A DNA stretch of 64,000 nt from Nicotiana tabacum. Taxonomy: Eukaryota > Streptophyta > Magnoliopsida > Solanales > Solanaceae. Position numbers and translations under genes: made by a program. A model generated the notes under the pieces. The model was not told the DNA's origin. It did no database searches and saw only the letters and a list, made by a program, of their open reading frames with translations. The stretch lies in NCBI RefSeq assembly GCF_000715075.1, contig NC_134102.1:49299348-49363347 (forward strand), written 5' to 3'. Of this stretch, positions 13,016 through 25,060 are shown piece after piece (the first letter of the stretch is position 1; every line of letters begins with the position of its first letter).

Positions 13016-13200
13016 TCTAGGTTACATAGGTCTCACGAGTCATGAGCAGGTTTAGTAGAGTCTTGCGGATCATTACGGAGACGTATGTACTTATCTTCAA
13101 GAGGCTGCAGAACCTTTAGGAAAATTCCACATTCTTGAATTCTTTTCGTGCGAGTTTGTTGATCTGGTAACTAAACATCTGTTGTTTCATTCTCTCACAG

Positions 13201-14700
13201 ATGGTGAGGACTCGTACTACCAGGCAGGATGGACAACCACTAGTACCACCAGCCAGGGCCACGAGAGGACAAAGATGCGGTAGAGGATGCAGTAGGGGCA
13301 GAGGTGCAGCCCGCACAGCAGTTGGGGTAGTACCTGCAGATCCACCAGTTGTCCCAGATCAGGTCCAGATTCCAGTTGTTGATGCACTAGCTCAGGCACC
13401 ACCTGTGCCTATTGTGATTCCAGGCCTCCAGGAGGCCCTAGCGCAGATTCTAACAGCGTGTACTGGCCTTGCTCAGGCGGTCTCTATCTCGACGGCCGCA
13501 ACCACTTCTCAGGCCAGGGGAGGCACTCATACTCCCGCCTCTCGCACACCCGAGCAGGTTGTTTAGGGACTCCAGAAATCGGAGGCACCACCAGCCCAGC
13601 CGGTTGCAACTACTCAGGATTATGTGGTTCCTGCTATGCCCGAGGATGATCATCGTAGGTTGGAGAGGTTTGGGAGACTCCAGCCTCCACCTTTCAGTGG
13701 CACAGAGAGAGAGGTTGCCCAGGACTTCTTGGACAGGTGTTAGAGGATACTCCGTACAACTGGTATTCTGGAGACTTGTGGGGTCTCATTCACTACTTTT
13801 CAGTTTTCTGGGGTTGCACTCAGATGGTGGGAGACATACATGAGGCGTAGGCTTGTTAGCGTAGCACCCCTTACTTGGCAGCAGTTCTCCGTGGTCTTTT
13901 TGGAGAAGTTCGTGCCTTAGTCCCGCAGAGAGGAGCTGCACAGACAGTTTGAGTAGCTTCTCCAGGGTGATATGTCTGTGGTGCATTATGAGATGCAATT
14001 CTCGGAGTTGGACCGTCATGCTATCTGGTTGGTTCCCACAGACAGGGAGAGGATCATGAGGTTTATAGATGGTCTCACTTTTCAGCTACGGTTGCTCATG
14101 ACCAGAGAGAGGATGTCTGGTGCTACCTTTGATGAGGTTGTCGACATTGCTCGCCAGATTGAGATGGTTCGCGGTCAGGAGACGGTTAAGAGGGAGTCCA
14201 AGAGGCCTCGTGGTCAGGGTGGACTCAACGGTGCTCCTTTTGGGGGTCAGTTCCAGCATGGTAGAGGTCTTCATTTCAGACAGGCTCAGTCATCTTGGCC
14301 ATTGCACCGTGGTGCATCATCTGGCCATGGTTCTCACAGTCATCAGCAGGGTCAGTCATCATTCAGTGCACTGCCAGCGTAGAGTTCTCATCATGCCCCG
14401 CCCGCTCAGGTATCCTCGGGTAGTTCTTTTGGGCATCAGGAGTAGCAGTTTCGTTAGAGGAGGGGTTGTTTCGAGTGCGGAGATTTTGGTCACATTATGA
14501 GAGATTGCCATAGGCTATTGGGTGGGACTCCACAGTGGAGTACTCGGCCGGTGGCACCAGCACCAGTTCCTCCACCACCCACCCAGCCAGCCAGGGGTGG
14601 AGCTCAGCCAGCTAGGGGTGGAGCCTAGTCAGTTAGGGGTCTCCCGAGAGGGGGAGACAGATCAGGGGGTGGTCAGGCCTGTTTCTATGCTCTCCCTACT
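13201..14700 (+). pseudogene. gag of element B with eight TAG stops
   Basis: Gag is the RNA-binding capsid precursor. The frame starts at ATG 13201 (MVRTRTTRQDGQP), 200 bp after the LTR, matching the basic start of E's gag ([11 protein letters not shown]). Capsid motifs are readable around 14000-14130, including HAIWLVPTDRERI and RFIDGL, and a zinc-knuckle-like CFECGDFGHIMRDC is at about 14467-14511. The frame is interrupted at 13564, 13741, 13918, 13954, 14380, 14443, 14455 and 14626. All eight stops are TAG and all sit where relatives have glutamine or where glutamine fits the context. A one-base insertion near 14700 shifts the frame into the protease part. It is non-functional as written. 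Confidence 0.88.
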
Positions 14701-14703
14701 TAG

Positions 14704-17700
14704 ACCAGATGCTATTGCTTCAGATTTTGTGATTACATTTATTGTCTCAGTTTGTCACAAAGATGCCTCTTTATTATTTGACCCTAGTTCCACGTATTCA
14801 TATGTTTCCTTATATTTCGACCATTCTCTGGATATGCCTCGTGTGTCTTTAGTTTCATCTGTTCATGTATCTAGTCTTGTGGGCGATACTATTGTTGTGG
14901 ACCGCGTATATCGGTCATGTGTGGTGACTATTGGGGGTCTGGAGACCCGAGTGGACCTTTTGCTACTCAGTATGGTTGATTTTGATGTTATATTAGGTGT
15001 GGATTGGTTATCTCCATGTCATGTCATTCTATATTGTCACACCAAGACCGTGACATTGGAGATGCTGGGATTTTCGAGGGTTGAGTGGAGCGATTTTATA
15101 GATTATGTACCCGGTAGGATGATTTCATACTTGAAGGCCCAGCTTATGGTTGAGAATGGTTGTCTATCCTATTTGGCTTTCATGAGGGATGTTAGTGCAA
15201 AGACTCCTACCATTGATTCTGTTCCGATGGTGCGTGATTTCCCGGGTGTGTTTCCTGCAGACCTGCCAGGCATGCCACCTGACAGGGATATTGACTTCAG
15301 TATTGATTTGGTGCCGGGCACTCAGCCCATTTCTATTCCACCGTATTGTATGGCACCGGTAGAGTTGAAGGAGTTGAAGGAACAACTTCAGGAACTCCTT
15401 GATAAGGGGTTTATTCGGCCTAGTGTGTCACATTGGGGTGCACCGGTTCTATTTGTAAAGAAAAAGGATGGTTAAATGAGGATGTGCATTGATTACAGGC
15501 AGTTGAACAAGGTCACAGTCAAGAACAAGTATCCTTTGCCTCGTATTGATGATTTATTTGACCATCTTCAAGGAGTGAGGGTGTTCTCCAAGATTGATTT
15601 GAGGTCCGGTTATCACCAGCTGAAGATTCGGGATTCGGACATTCTTAAGACAGCTTTCAAGACTCGATGTGGCCATTATGAGTTCTTGGTGATGTCTTTT
15701 GGGCTAACCAATGCCCTAGCATCATTCATACATTTGATGAACAGTGTATTCCAGCCCTATTTGGACTCATTCCTTATTGTACTCATTGATGACATCCTGT
15801 TATACTCCCGTTGCCAGGAGGAGCATGCCCAACACTTGAGGATTGTATTATAGAGATTGAGGGAGGAGAAGTTTTATGCAAAATTCTCCAAGTGTGAGTT
15901 CTGGCTCGGTTCCGTAGCATTTTTGGGGCACGTGGTGTCCAGTGAGGGTATTCAGGTGGATTCGAAGAAGATAGAGGCGGTTCAGAGTTGGCCCAGACCG
16001 TTCTCAACTACAGAGATTCGGAGCTTTCTTGGTTTGGCTGGATATTATCATTGGTTCGTTCAGGGTTTCTTGTCTATTTCATCGTCCTTAACCAAATTGA
16101 CCCAAAAGGGTGCTCCATTCAGGTGGTCGGATGAGTGTGAGGAGAGCTTTTAGAAGCTCAAGACTGCATTGACCACGACTCCAGTGTTAGTTCTGCCATC
16201 AGCTTCAGGTTCTTACACCGTGTATTGTGATGCCTCAAGGGTAGGTATTGGATGTGTTCTGATGCAGGAGGGTAGGGTGATTGCCTATGCCTCGTGCCAG
16301 TTGAAGACCCATGAGAAGAACTATCCTGTCCATGATCTTGAGTTAGCAGCCATTGTTAATGCCTTGAATATTTGGCGTCATTATTTTTATCGGGTTCATT
16401 GTGAGATCTATACTAATCATCGGAGTTTGTAGTATCTGTTGAAGTAGAAGGATCTTAAATTACGTCATCGAAGATGGTTAGAGATTCTTAAGGACTACAA
16501 TATCACTATTTTGTACAATCTGGGGAAGGCCAATGTGGTGGCCAATGCTTGGAGTCGCCAGGCGGAGAGTTTGGGGAGTTTAGCATATCTCTCAGCAGCA
16601 GAGAGACCCTTGGCATTGGATGTTCAGGCCTTAGCGGGCCAGCTTGTCAGATTGGACATTTCAGAGCCGAGTCGGGTATTAGCTTGTGTGGTCTCTAGGT
16701 CTTATCTTTATGATCGTATCAGGGTGCGTCAGTATGATGACCCCCAACTGCTCGTTCTTCAGGATAGGGTTCAGCGAGGTGATGCTAGGGATGTGACCAT
16801 TGGTGATGATGGTGTGTTGAGGATGCAGGGCCGGATATATATGCCTAATGTAGATGGGCTAAGGGAGTTGATTCTTGAGGAGGCCCACAGCTCGTGGTAT
16901 TCCATCCATCTGGGTGCCGCGAAGATGTACCAAGATTTGAGGTAGCACTATTGGTGGAGGCGGATGAAGAAGGATATAGTTGGGTTTGTGGCTCGGTGTC
17001 TCAACTGTCAGCAGGTTAAGTACGAACATCAAAGATCGGGTGGCTTGCTTCAGAGGTTAGAGATCCCAGAGTGGAAATGGGAGTGGATCACCATGGACTT
17101 CATCGTTGGGCTCCCACAGACTTCGAGGAAGTTCAATGCTATTTGTCTGATTGTGGATCGGCTGACAAAGTCTGCGCACTTCATTCCAGTTGGTACTGCT
17201 TACACTTTAGAGTGGTTGACTGAGATTTATATCCGTGAGGTTGTTCGCCTGCATGGTGTTCCAGTTTCCATCATTTCAGATAGAGGTATTCAGTTTACAT
17301 TGTAGTTTTGGAGGGCCGTGCAGCGAGAGTTGGGAACTCAGGTTGAGTTGAGCACAACTTTTCACCCTCAGATGGATGGGCAGTCTGAGCGCACTATTAA
17401 GATATTAGAGGACATGTTGCGCGCTTGTGTCATTGACTTTGGAGGTTCATGGGACCAGTTCTTGCCACTCGCGGAGTTTGCATATAACAACAGTTACTAG
17501 TCGAGTATTCAGATGGCCCCGTACGAGGCTTTATATAGAAGGAGGTGTAGATCTCCGGTAGGGTGGTTTGAGTCAGGTGAGCCTATGCTATTGGGTACAG
17601 ACTTGGTCCGGGATGCATTAGATAAGGCAAAATTGATTTAGGAGTGGCTTCGCATTGCGCAGTATAGGTAGAAGAGCTACGCGGACAGGAAGGTCCGTGA

Positions 17701-18193
17701 TGTATCTTTTGTGGTTGGGGAGAAGGTTTTGCTAAAGGTATCACCCATGAAGGGTGTTATGAGGTTTGGGAAGAGGGGAAAGTTGAGCCCCCGGTTCATT
17801 GGACCTTTTGAAGTGCTTCAGAGGATAGGGGAGGTGGCTTATAAGCTTGCCTTGCCACCCAGCTTGTCGAGTGTGCATCCAGTGTTTAATGTTTCCATGC
17901 TCCGGAAGTATGCTGGTGATCCGTCCCATGTTTTGGACTTTAGCACGGTTCAGCTGAAGGGTGATATGACTTATGATGTGGAGCTGGTGGCCATTTTGGA
18001 TCGGCAGGTTCGGAAGTTGAGGTCAAAGGACATAGCTTCGGTGAAGGTGCAGTGGAGAGGTTAGCCTGTGGAAGAGGCCACCTGGGAGACCGAGCGGGAG
18101 ATGCGGAGCAGATATCCATGCATATTCGAGACTCCAGGTACGTTTCTAGACCCGTTCGAGGACGAACGGTTGTTTAAGAGGGGGAGGATGTAA
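14704..18193 (+). pseudogene. pol of element B (protease, RT, RNase H, integrase, chromodomain) with ten TAG and one TAA stop
   Basis: The domains are in Ty3/gypsy order. Protease with LFDPSSTYSYV near 14777, where the DPG of E has become DPS. Reverse transcriptase with [12 protein letters not shown] (about 15587) and LIDDILLYS (about 15783). RNase H with YCDAS (about 16226). Integrase with a zinc-binding CLNCQQ (about 16999), core aspartates in TMDF (about 17090) and SDRG, and glutamate in GQSERT. A chromodomain-like tail [19 protein letters not shown] ends the protein. The natural TAA (18191-18193) overlaps the LTR start. Internal TAGs lie at 15851, 16151, 16430, 16445, 16943, 17303, 17498, 17639, 17669 and 18062, with one TAA at 15473. 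The frame is otherwise unbroken for 3.5 kb. Confidence 0.9.
18176..18188 (+). other. polypurine tract of B
   Basis: AAGAGGGGGAGGA directly before the right LTR start TGTAACG. It primes plus-strand DNA synthesis in LTR elements. Confidence 0.85.
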
Positions 18194-18877
18194 CGACCCG
18201 GCCGGTCGTTTCGAGAGTTATAGCCCCGTTTCCCACATTTCTGTTTTCCTTTTGTGCTTTTCAGCTATATTATTATATACCGGGTTAGTTGGTTTGGGTC
18301 CGGAGTGGTTTCTGAGTGGATTGAGACACATAGTCTCTAAAGTATAAGCTTAAGTTGAAAAAGTCAATCGGATGTTGACTTATATGTAAAAGATCTCGGA
18401 ATTAAATTCTGATGGTTCCATTAGCTTCGTTAGGTGATTTTGGACTTAGGAGCGCATCCGAAAAGTGATTTGGAGGTCCGTAGTGGATTTAGGCTTGAAT
18501 TGGCAGAAGTTGAAAATTTATCGATTTTGGTCGGCAGTGGAATTTTTTTTTATCGGGGTGGGAATGGATTTTCGGAAATTTGAGTAGGTTTGTGGTATCA
18601 TTTGTGACGTTTGTGTAAAATTTCAGGTCATTCGGATGTGGTTTGGTAGGTTTTGGCGTCGTTTGTGTAATTCGAAAGTTTAGAAGTTCTTAGTCTTGAA
18701 TTCGAAGGTAATTTGGTGTTTTGATGTTGTTTTGAGTGATTCGAAGGCTCGACTAAGTTTGTATGTTGTTATATGAATTGCTGGTATGGTTGGTTGAGGT
18801 CCCGAGGGGTGATTCCAGGTGGTTAACGGATTGTTTGAAGTTGGAAAAATGCAGTTGAAGCAGCTGCTACTGGTATT

Positions 18878-19212
18878 TCCACATCTGCGGAGGGGGAGCC
18901 GCAGGTGCGTGGTAGCTGGTACGCTTGGTAAGACGCAGATGCGGACATGGAGGACCTGGGCTGGAACCGCAGGTGCATAGAAGTGGTCGCATCTGCGAGC
19001 CCGCAGATGCGAGGCAGAGTCGCAGATGCGGAAGTGAGGAGTTTGGCTATTTTCGCAGAAGCGGAGGGAAATGCGCAGGTGCGCGTCCGCAGGTGCGAGA
19101 CCTAGGACGCAGGTGCGGGGCTAGTGTGTTAAGTGAGTTTCCGCAGGAGCAGAGTTCCCAACCGCAGAAGCGGCTCCGCAGGTGCGGATATTGGAACGCA
19201 TGTGTGGTTTTG
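18878..19212. repeat. palindrome cluster (B right LTR)
   Basis: Same cluster as in the left LTR: repeated CGCAGGTGCG, CGCAGATGCGG and CGCAGAAGCGG, better preserved here, ending just before the TATA box. Confidence 0.85.
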
Positions 19213-19224
19213 CCGGGCAGAAAG

Positions 19225-19233
19225 TATAAAAAG
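19225..19233 (+). promoter_or_regulatory. TATA box of B 3' LTR
   Basis: TATAAAAAG in the same context as 11220-11228. In this copy it could drive readthrough into the flanking A LTR. Confidence 0.65.
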
Positions 19234-20165
19234 GGGACTTCGAGATTTTTCCTCATTTTCACAATTTGGAACACGGACTTTGGAGCCTTTGGAGTTAGTT
19301 TTGGAAGGAAATTCGAGGGTTATCACGGAGGTAAATTCCTTGAGCCTAATTATCCTTAGCTATGGTGTTTTTTCGTTGATTTCTCACCTAGTTAGTAGGA
19401 TTTTTGGGGGTGAAATAAGGGGTTAGGGCTTTGGATTTTGGAGAGAGTAATTTGGGGATTTGAGGGACCAAATGAAGTCGGATTTTGATGAATTTAGTAC
19501 GGTTAGACTTGGGAGTGAATAGGCTTTCGGGTTTTGTAACTTTTGTCGTATTTCGATACGTGGGCCTGGGGACCGGGTTTGAGTGAATTTCGGGATTTGG
19601 CCTATAAATTGGTATTTTCCTTGTGGGATTAATTCCTTTAGCTCGTATTAATCATATTTTATTGCTCGTTGCTAGATTCGGGTCATTTGGAGGCCGGTTC
19701 GAGAGGAAAGAGCATTCCGGAGTAGGAGTTCTACATTGTTGAGGTAAGTAACGGTTATAAATCTGGTCTTGAGGGTATGAAACCCGTAGTTTGGTATAAT
19801 GTGACTATTTGGAGGCGGCACCCATTCTAGGTGACGAGCGTGTAATTGTACGCCGTGAGGGATTGAGACTTGGTCCGTCCTGGGAGACTGTGAAGTCTAA
19901 TAGCCTTCATTTGTGTTAATATGCATTCCTGTCTACTAAAACTTGACTGCCTTTCATGTTAGAAATCATGCCTAGACTATATTCCTGCTCCTGGTAGTTA
20001 TATTCAGTCATAGTGATTCTTGTACATGTTTACCTCAGTCTCTGCTATTTTCCCTGATGATATACTGTAACACTTTGATTTGGGCTATTTTTCCTTTCTT
20101 TATTGAGAGCTATGAGACTAGAGATGTGCATGACTGAGTAAGGGCGAGGGCCTCCTTGTGAGGTA

Positions 20166-20325
20166 TTGTTCTATGGCACGTGAGTTGTCCGTGCGAATCC
20201 TTATATTTATACTATGGCACGTGAGTTGTCCGTGTAGCACGTGAGTTATCCGTGCGTATCCAGATATGATGTTATAGCACGTGATTTGTCCGTGCAGCAT
20301 GTGAGTTGTCCGTGCGGATTATAGT
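20166..20325. repeat. tandem GCACGTGAGTTGTCCGTGC hairpins (B right LTR)
   Basis: Five imperfect units, two more than the left LTR, some directly abutting (near 20235 and 20295). Confidence 0.8.
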
Positions 20326-21041
20326 GCTTGGGCTGTAGGAGCCCCTCATGAGTCTGAACACCCCTATTGAGGCAGGTACCTATTGAGCGTGTGCATTGAG
20401 GGCTGAGAGTTGAGTGCCGAGTTATTGAGGGTTTGAGTGACAGTATCTGTGAGGTTTCATCTATTGCACTTTGTTGCTGCATTTAGCTGATAATTATCCG
20501 GCTGGAATTGGTAATTATGCAACTGATCTTTTACTCATTTTTACTCTTAACTGTGAAAATTACCAACTGAATTGTTCTGTATAGCTCGTCACTACTTCTC
20601 GATTCCTTATTTATTTCTATTACTTGCTGAGTTAGTTGTACTCATACTACACCCTGCACTACATGTGCATATCCAGGTGTGTTTGAGCACGGAGATTGTT
20701 GAGCCAAGGCCAATTGAGTTCCGGAGACTGCAAAGTAGTTGCCAACGTCCGCAGGACCTTGTTACTCCTTCCACATTTCTTTCTGTTTTGTACTGATATG
20801 TAGACATTGGCTGTAATAGTTTTAAATACTTAGACGCTCATGACTTAGTAACACCCCGATGTCGGGCTATTTTTCCGCACTTATATTTTATTCGGATTTT
20901 ACCCCGTATTTATGAGAAAACTTCGGTTATTTTAAATGTCTTAATTCACTTGTGTTAAATTTTGAAAGTGTTTTGGAAAGGTCGGCTTGCCTAGTACCAC
21001 GTTAGGCGCCATCACGATGGGTTAGGTTTTGGGTCGTGACA

Positions 21042-21122
21042 AGTTGGTATCAGAGCCTAGGTTACATAGGTCTCACGAGTCATGAGTGGGTTTAGTAGAG
21101 TCTTGCGGATCAGTACGCAGAT
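21042..21122 (+). mobile_element. stub of a second B copy (primer site plus leader) after the 3' LTR
   Basis: The sequence after the right LTR repeats the start of B's internal region (13001-13080), including a perfect primer site TGGTATCAGAGCC at 21045-21057 and 'cataggtctcacgagtcatgag'. It then stops and the host A LTR resumes. This is the expected trace of an LTR-internal-LTR-internal tandem that later lost the rest of its second unit together with about 77 bp of host LTR. Confidence 0.8.
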
Positions 21123-21914
21123 ACATATCATTTTAATACACATATAATTCTTGAACACATTCCCAAAGGATAACATAATGTGTTAGGAACATTCAGAACA
21201 CGTTTTGAATACTTAATTCTCGATGCTTTGCTTATTCGGGACAATCAAATTTATTGGGAACAACTCGAAACATAGAATAAGGAACTTGAGACAACCATAC
21301 TTGAAACTTATGAGAACATCACTGAATTCAATTCTAAGAGAGTAGTTTAGCCAACATACCTTACTTTGAGCTTTCCTTAAATTACTATAACTTTTCGAAA
21401 ATTCTAGCAACCCCAATATATTTTGAGACATAACAAAATTGAACCATTATTAGGAAGATATTCATGATCTCAGCTTATTTGAGCATTTTATCAAACACTA
21501 GGTGTGCAAATTTAACTACAAGGTTCTTCTAAAAGATTTTCTTCATTCCACAACTCAATCTTTACTTATTTAAGCTCAATAATCTCCCCACAAATCTTAT
21601 TGGTACATATATGTATGCATAATACTCTCACACCCAAGAATAACACTTCTCATGACCTACTTTTAATCAAAATCCCGAAATTTAAGGCTAGGGAGTAGAA
21701 TCTTACCTATTAGATGAAGATCTTGTGAAATCTTTAAGCCTCGAGCAAGAATAAATGAACAAAATAGCTAGGTCTTCTTTTTCTCTCTCTAAGATAACTC
21801 TCTCCTCTCTCTACAAAATCACATTTTACCTTCTAAAATGACCCCCTAAGGCCTTTTATAAAATTGGATCGGATATGAAAATTTCCAAAAATGACCCCCG
21901 AAGTCAATTATGCG

Positions 21915-22110
21915 GTGCAATTATGCTAGAGCATAATCATTTTGTGGGCAGCAGACTTGAAGCATAATCAATTATGCGACAGCATGATTGCAGCATAATA
22001 ATTATGCGACAGCATAATTGCAGCATAATAGTTTGTCTGTCTCTGCTCCACTTTGCGATGCTTATGCGGTCCGCGGAACCGTTTTGTGGTCGTGAAATTG
22101 ATTGCAGATC
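21915..22110. repeat. palindrome cluster of A left LTR
   Basis: Repeated AATTATGCGACAGCATAATT-type units (AGCATAATTGC / GCAATTATGC), then TTGCGATGCTTATGCGG and TCCGCGGA. It lies just upstream of the minus-strand TATA-like box at 21851-21863, the same layout as in B, C and D. Confidence 0.75.
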
Positions 22111-22494
22111 CAGCCTTTGGTAATTTGGTCATAACTTCTTGTAGGAGTGTCCAAATGATGAACAGTTTGAAGAATTGGAAACTAGACACATAGACCTTTT
22201 TGTGATAGGTAATACACCATGTAACGCTTCATATCAAGAGATGTATGCTCGTTTGAAGTTAGGTCTTGTGCGAACTCACTTGAAACTTTATCCCATCATA
22301 AAATTTTCAACTTGACTTAGACCTGGGCTCTTCTTAGACCATAAACCTATCTTAATGCACCTCATACATATATTATTAGGATCAATTGATATAATTCTTA
22401 TAACAGCCCTTGTCTGCTCACAAAAAAATATAATAAGAGCACATCAACTTTCTTAATAGCGCATAAATACTTCGAAATTTTTCGGGATGTTACA

Positions 22495-22509
22495 TTCTCC
22501 CCCACTTAA
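22495..22509 (-). other. polypurine tract of A
   Basis: The plus strand TTCTCCCCCACTTAA is AAGTGGGGGAGAA-like on the minus strand, directly next to the left LTR end. It marks the left LTR as the 3' LTR. Confidence 0.8.
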
Positions 22510-25047
22510 GAACATTTGTCCTAGAATATTTTACAAGTCACTTCTAAGAATAGAGTTACCATCCTTTTACCTACAACCATTATATATAGGCGCTTATGTC
22601 TACATGGGTCTTACACTTCCCTTCCAAAATCTCAACTTACTTATGGCCCTCAAAATTCGGCTATCTTTACAAATTCTTAAAGATTTTGACAGAGTTTCCC
22701 CTTTAACTGGACCTATCCACCTGCCAGAGAATCACCAAAATCATCCTATCAACACATCCACAACTCCACAAAGCATCACAATGTATATCAACAACACTAA
22801 TCTCAACATTACAGGCATTATATTATCAAGAGTGATATCTGGACATGAAATGTACATTTTTAAATCATAACACCTAGAAAGTATCTTTTAACTCAAAACC
22901 AATTTCTATACAATCAAGGAAAATATTTTCTTTCCACAACACTTCCGGATTTCATGGTGACCTTCTCGACTTACAGACTTCGCCATAACACATTAACGTA
23001 GGCAATTCCAACTTCCGAACTTATCTAACAAGGATGACAATTAGGTACCTCGTATAAGCTAACTATCCATTAACTTCACCTTCTATAACCTCCATCGGAA
23101 CGATATACAAAGGATTTCCAGTTACCTTCTTAGATATAGGCACATGAAACACCGGTACACAGAGGACAATAATAGGGAAATATCATACTCATAGTTTGAC
23201 CTATTTCCTTCACGATTCCATAAGGCCTAATGTGACTACACATACTTTAGCTTCCTTAACAATTCACCCAATATAATTATAGAGAAAATCTTGATAATAA
23301 ACCTTTGGCGACCTCCAACAATTAGTCTAAGATGTGCTAGCTTGAGTATGACCATAAAACTTTCTATCCAATATATTTGATCACGGGATGATGCTTCTTC
23401 TTTGACATATTTGAACCTTCAACCCCCATAGGTTACTATAAATATGAACAACGAGGTTTGAGATTGGCTTGAATTATTCAAGAATCTATCAATGTGCTGA
23501 GCACGGCATTTTAGGAGGTTATATCCTAAGAGACACGAAGGTTACTACCAATAGCGCTGGCATAGTTAATCATCGTGATGACATCATTGATTCGACAAAT
23601 TAGGCATAGAGTTTCCTAGTTGGCATTGATAATGTAGGGAAAATGTTCATGATTCTGAGATTTGAAAGAAACGAGTCATGAAAAGGATAACAACAATTGT
23701 TTCATTTCATATGTGCCTTGTTCGGCAATAGTAGGCCTCAAAGAGACATAGCCAAGTATGTGACACTAGTCGCCTCTTGGAATGTAGGAAAAAAATCAGT
23801 TTAACTCAAAATGAGAATATTCTAATAATCTGAGTGTGCTATGGATTTCAAGATACACGAAGTTGCATTACGCTCTTAATAGTATTTGACACAAGAAATT
23901 TATGCCACAAACCCATGAGGTTGAAAAAGAAGTTGAACACTTATGAGACTATTATCATTCTGACAGCTTAACCCTTGCCAATAGTTGATCCTATATGAGA
24001 GGACTAGAGATACGACGAATTTGTCTTTCAATTCAATATGCTCTCATGTTACTAAATGGTGAAGAGGATTCATGATAATATACACAAAGGAACAAAGTGA
24101 TTTTTCAAACCATAGGAGCCATATACACCGGAGAGAAAAAGAGTGGCTCAAGAATGATCTCAACACTGGGTTGTCTTACATTAGATTAGATACCAGATGG
24201 GTACACTTTATGACTGTGCATGCATAAGCACAAGTGAGCAGATGTTATCCATTTGAATCAAAACATTTTGTAAGATATTCATTAGGTATAGTCCCTTGTT
24301 GAGAATTTAGGGAAGTAGTGGAAAGTATTAACCTAGGGTTATAACCAAATTCAAGGAAATCATTATAGAACTCAATTTCTCAAGAGGTTGTAAATATAAG
24401 AGAATTTTGTGATAGAGTGGCTTCACGAATAACGCGTCTCATTCAAAGAGTAGGTACATGTATTATTTTGTGATTCAACATCTTGTTAAGACCATGTTTA
24501 TGAGAGCTCTTCAATATGGGTGCACATAAACAAGTAAAACTTATGCGGTGTTCATAACGATATAGCAAGGAGTGACTTACTTGCTAACTTTAGATTGACA
24601 GGGTAGTACCTTACTTGATGCCCCTCAACTCCACAACCATAACTTATTTCAAGAGTCATTCAACACGTCCCCAAGTGGTGCTTCTTCCAAATCAAACATT
24701 CTGACCTATTAGTACAAACAACCCTCTTTCGTTTCTTAGGTGCTCTTGCCACATGATCCGGTGGCACGATAATATTAATAGGGACATGTACACTTCCCTT
24801 AGCAACTGGTTCTCTCATTCTCTCCTCACTGACTCGAACCCGTAGGTTACTCATATGGAAAATGAGCCATGATGAAAAAAATAGCTTCCTATCTTGAGCT
24901 ATATCGCATGATCAGGAGTATCAAAGAAGTGTGAAATTCCTAAATGTCCAAGTAGCCTTCTCATTATAGATGTGGTCGACAACACACCGATAAGAAGGAC
25001 TCTACTAGACACAGCTCAGAGACATCCTAGGACACTTTAAAACATTA

Positions 25048-25060
25048 GGCTCTGATACCA
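25048..25060 (-). other. primer-binding site of A
   Basis: The plus strand GGCTCTGATACCA is TGGTATCAGAGCC on the minus strand, a perfect initiator-Met tRNA primer site, four bases from the LTR. Confidence 0.9.

Larger units (their letters stand above)
10244..21041 (+). mobile_element. gypsy (Tekay-like chromovirus) element 'B', decayed
   Basis: It has a left LTR (10244-13000), an internal region (13001-18188) with full-length but stopped gag-pol, and a right LTR (18189-21041). LTRs begin TGTAAC and end GTGACA. The primer site follows the left LTR and the polypurine tract precedes the right LTR. It is inserted inside the left LTR of element A; the counterpart of the insertion point is near 27255. 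The right LTR is followed by a second primer site and leader fragment (21042-21122) instead of a clean host junction. ACATA occurs at 10239-10243 and 21123-21127 and may be a TSD or junction microhomology. Confidence 0.9.
18189..21041 (+). repeat. element B 3' LTR
   Basis: It runs from TGTAACGACCCGG to GGTCGTGACA, 2853 bp. It is about 100 bp longer than the left LTR, partly from an extra stretch near 18660-18745 and extra hairpin units. It contains a palindrome cluster at 18878-19212 and a TATA box TATAAAAAG at 19225-19233. Confidence 0.9.
8010..22494 (-). repeat. element A 3' LTR (left), interrupted by B
   Basis: It starts TGTCACACC and ends GTTACA immediately before the polypurine tract. 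The LTR parts are 8010-10243 and about 21122-22494. Compared with the right LTR, about 77 bp (counterpart of 27256-27332) are missing at the B insertion site. A minus-strand TATA-like TTTTATAAAAGGC lies at 21851-21863. Confidence 0.88.

Noticed and set aside
13201..18193. Reading B's TAG codons as a real recoding system (UAG as glutamine)
   Set aside because: The neighbouring stop codon of the element itself and ordinary decay of methylated CAG sites explain the data more simply. The contexts after the TAGs do not show the CARYYA readthrough motif. I keep it only as a testable alternative.
24660..24854. 64-codon minus-strand frame near the A leader as a gag start
   Set aside because: It has a basic stretch (APKKRKR), but no capsid or zinc-knuckle sequence follows and the frame closes quickly.
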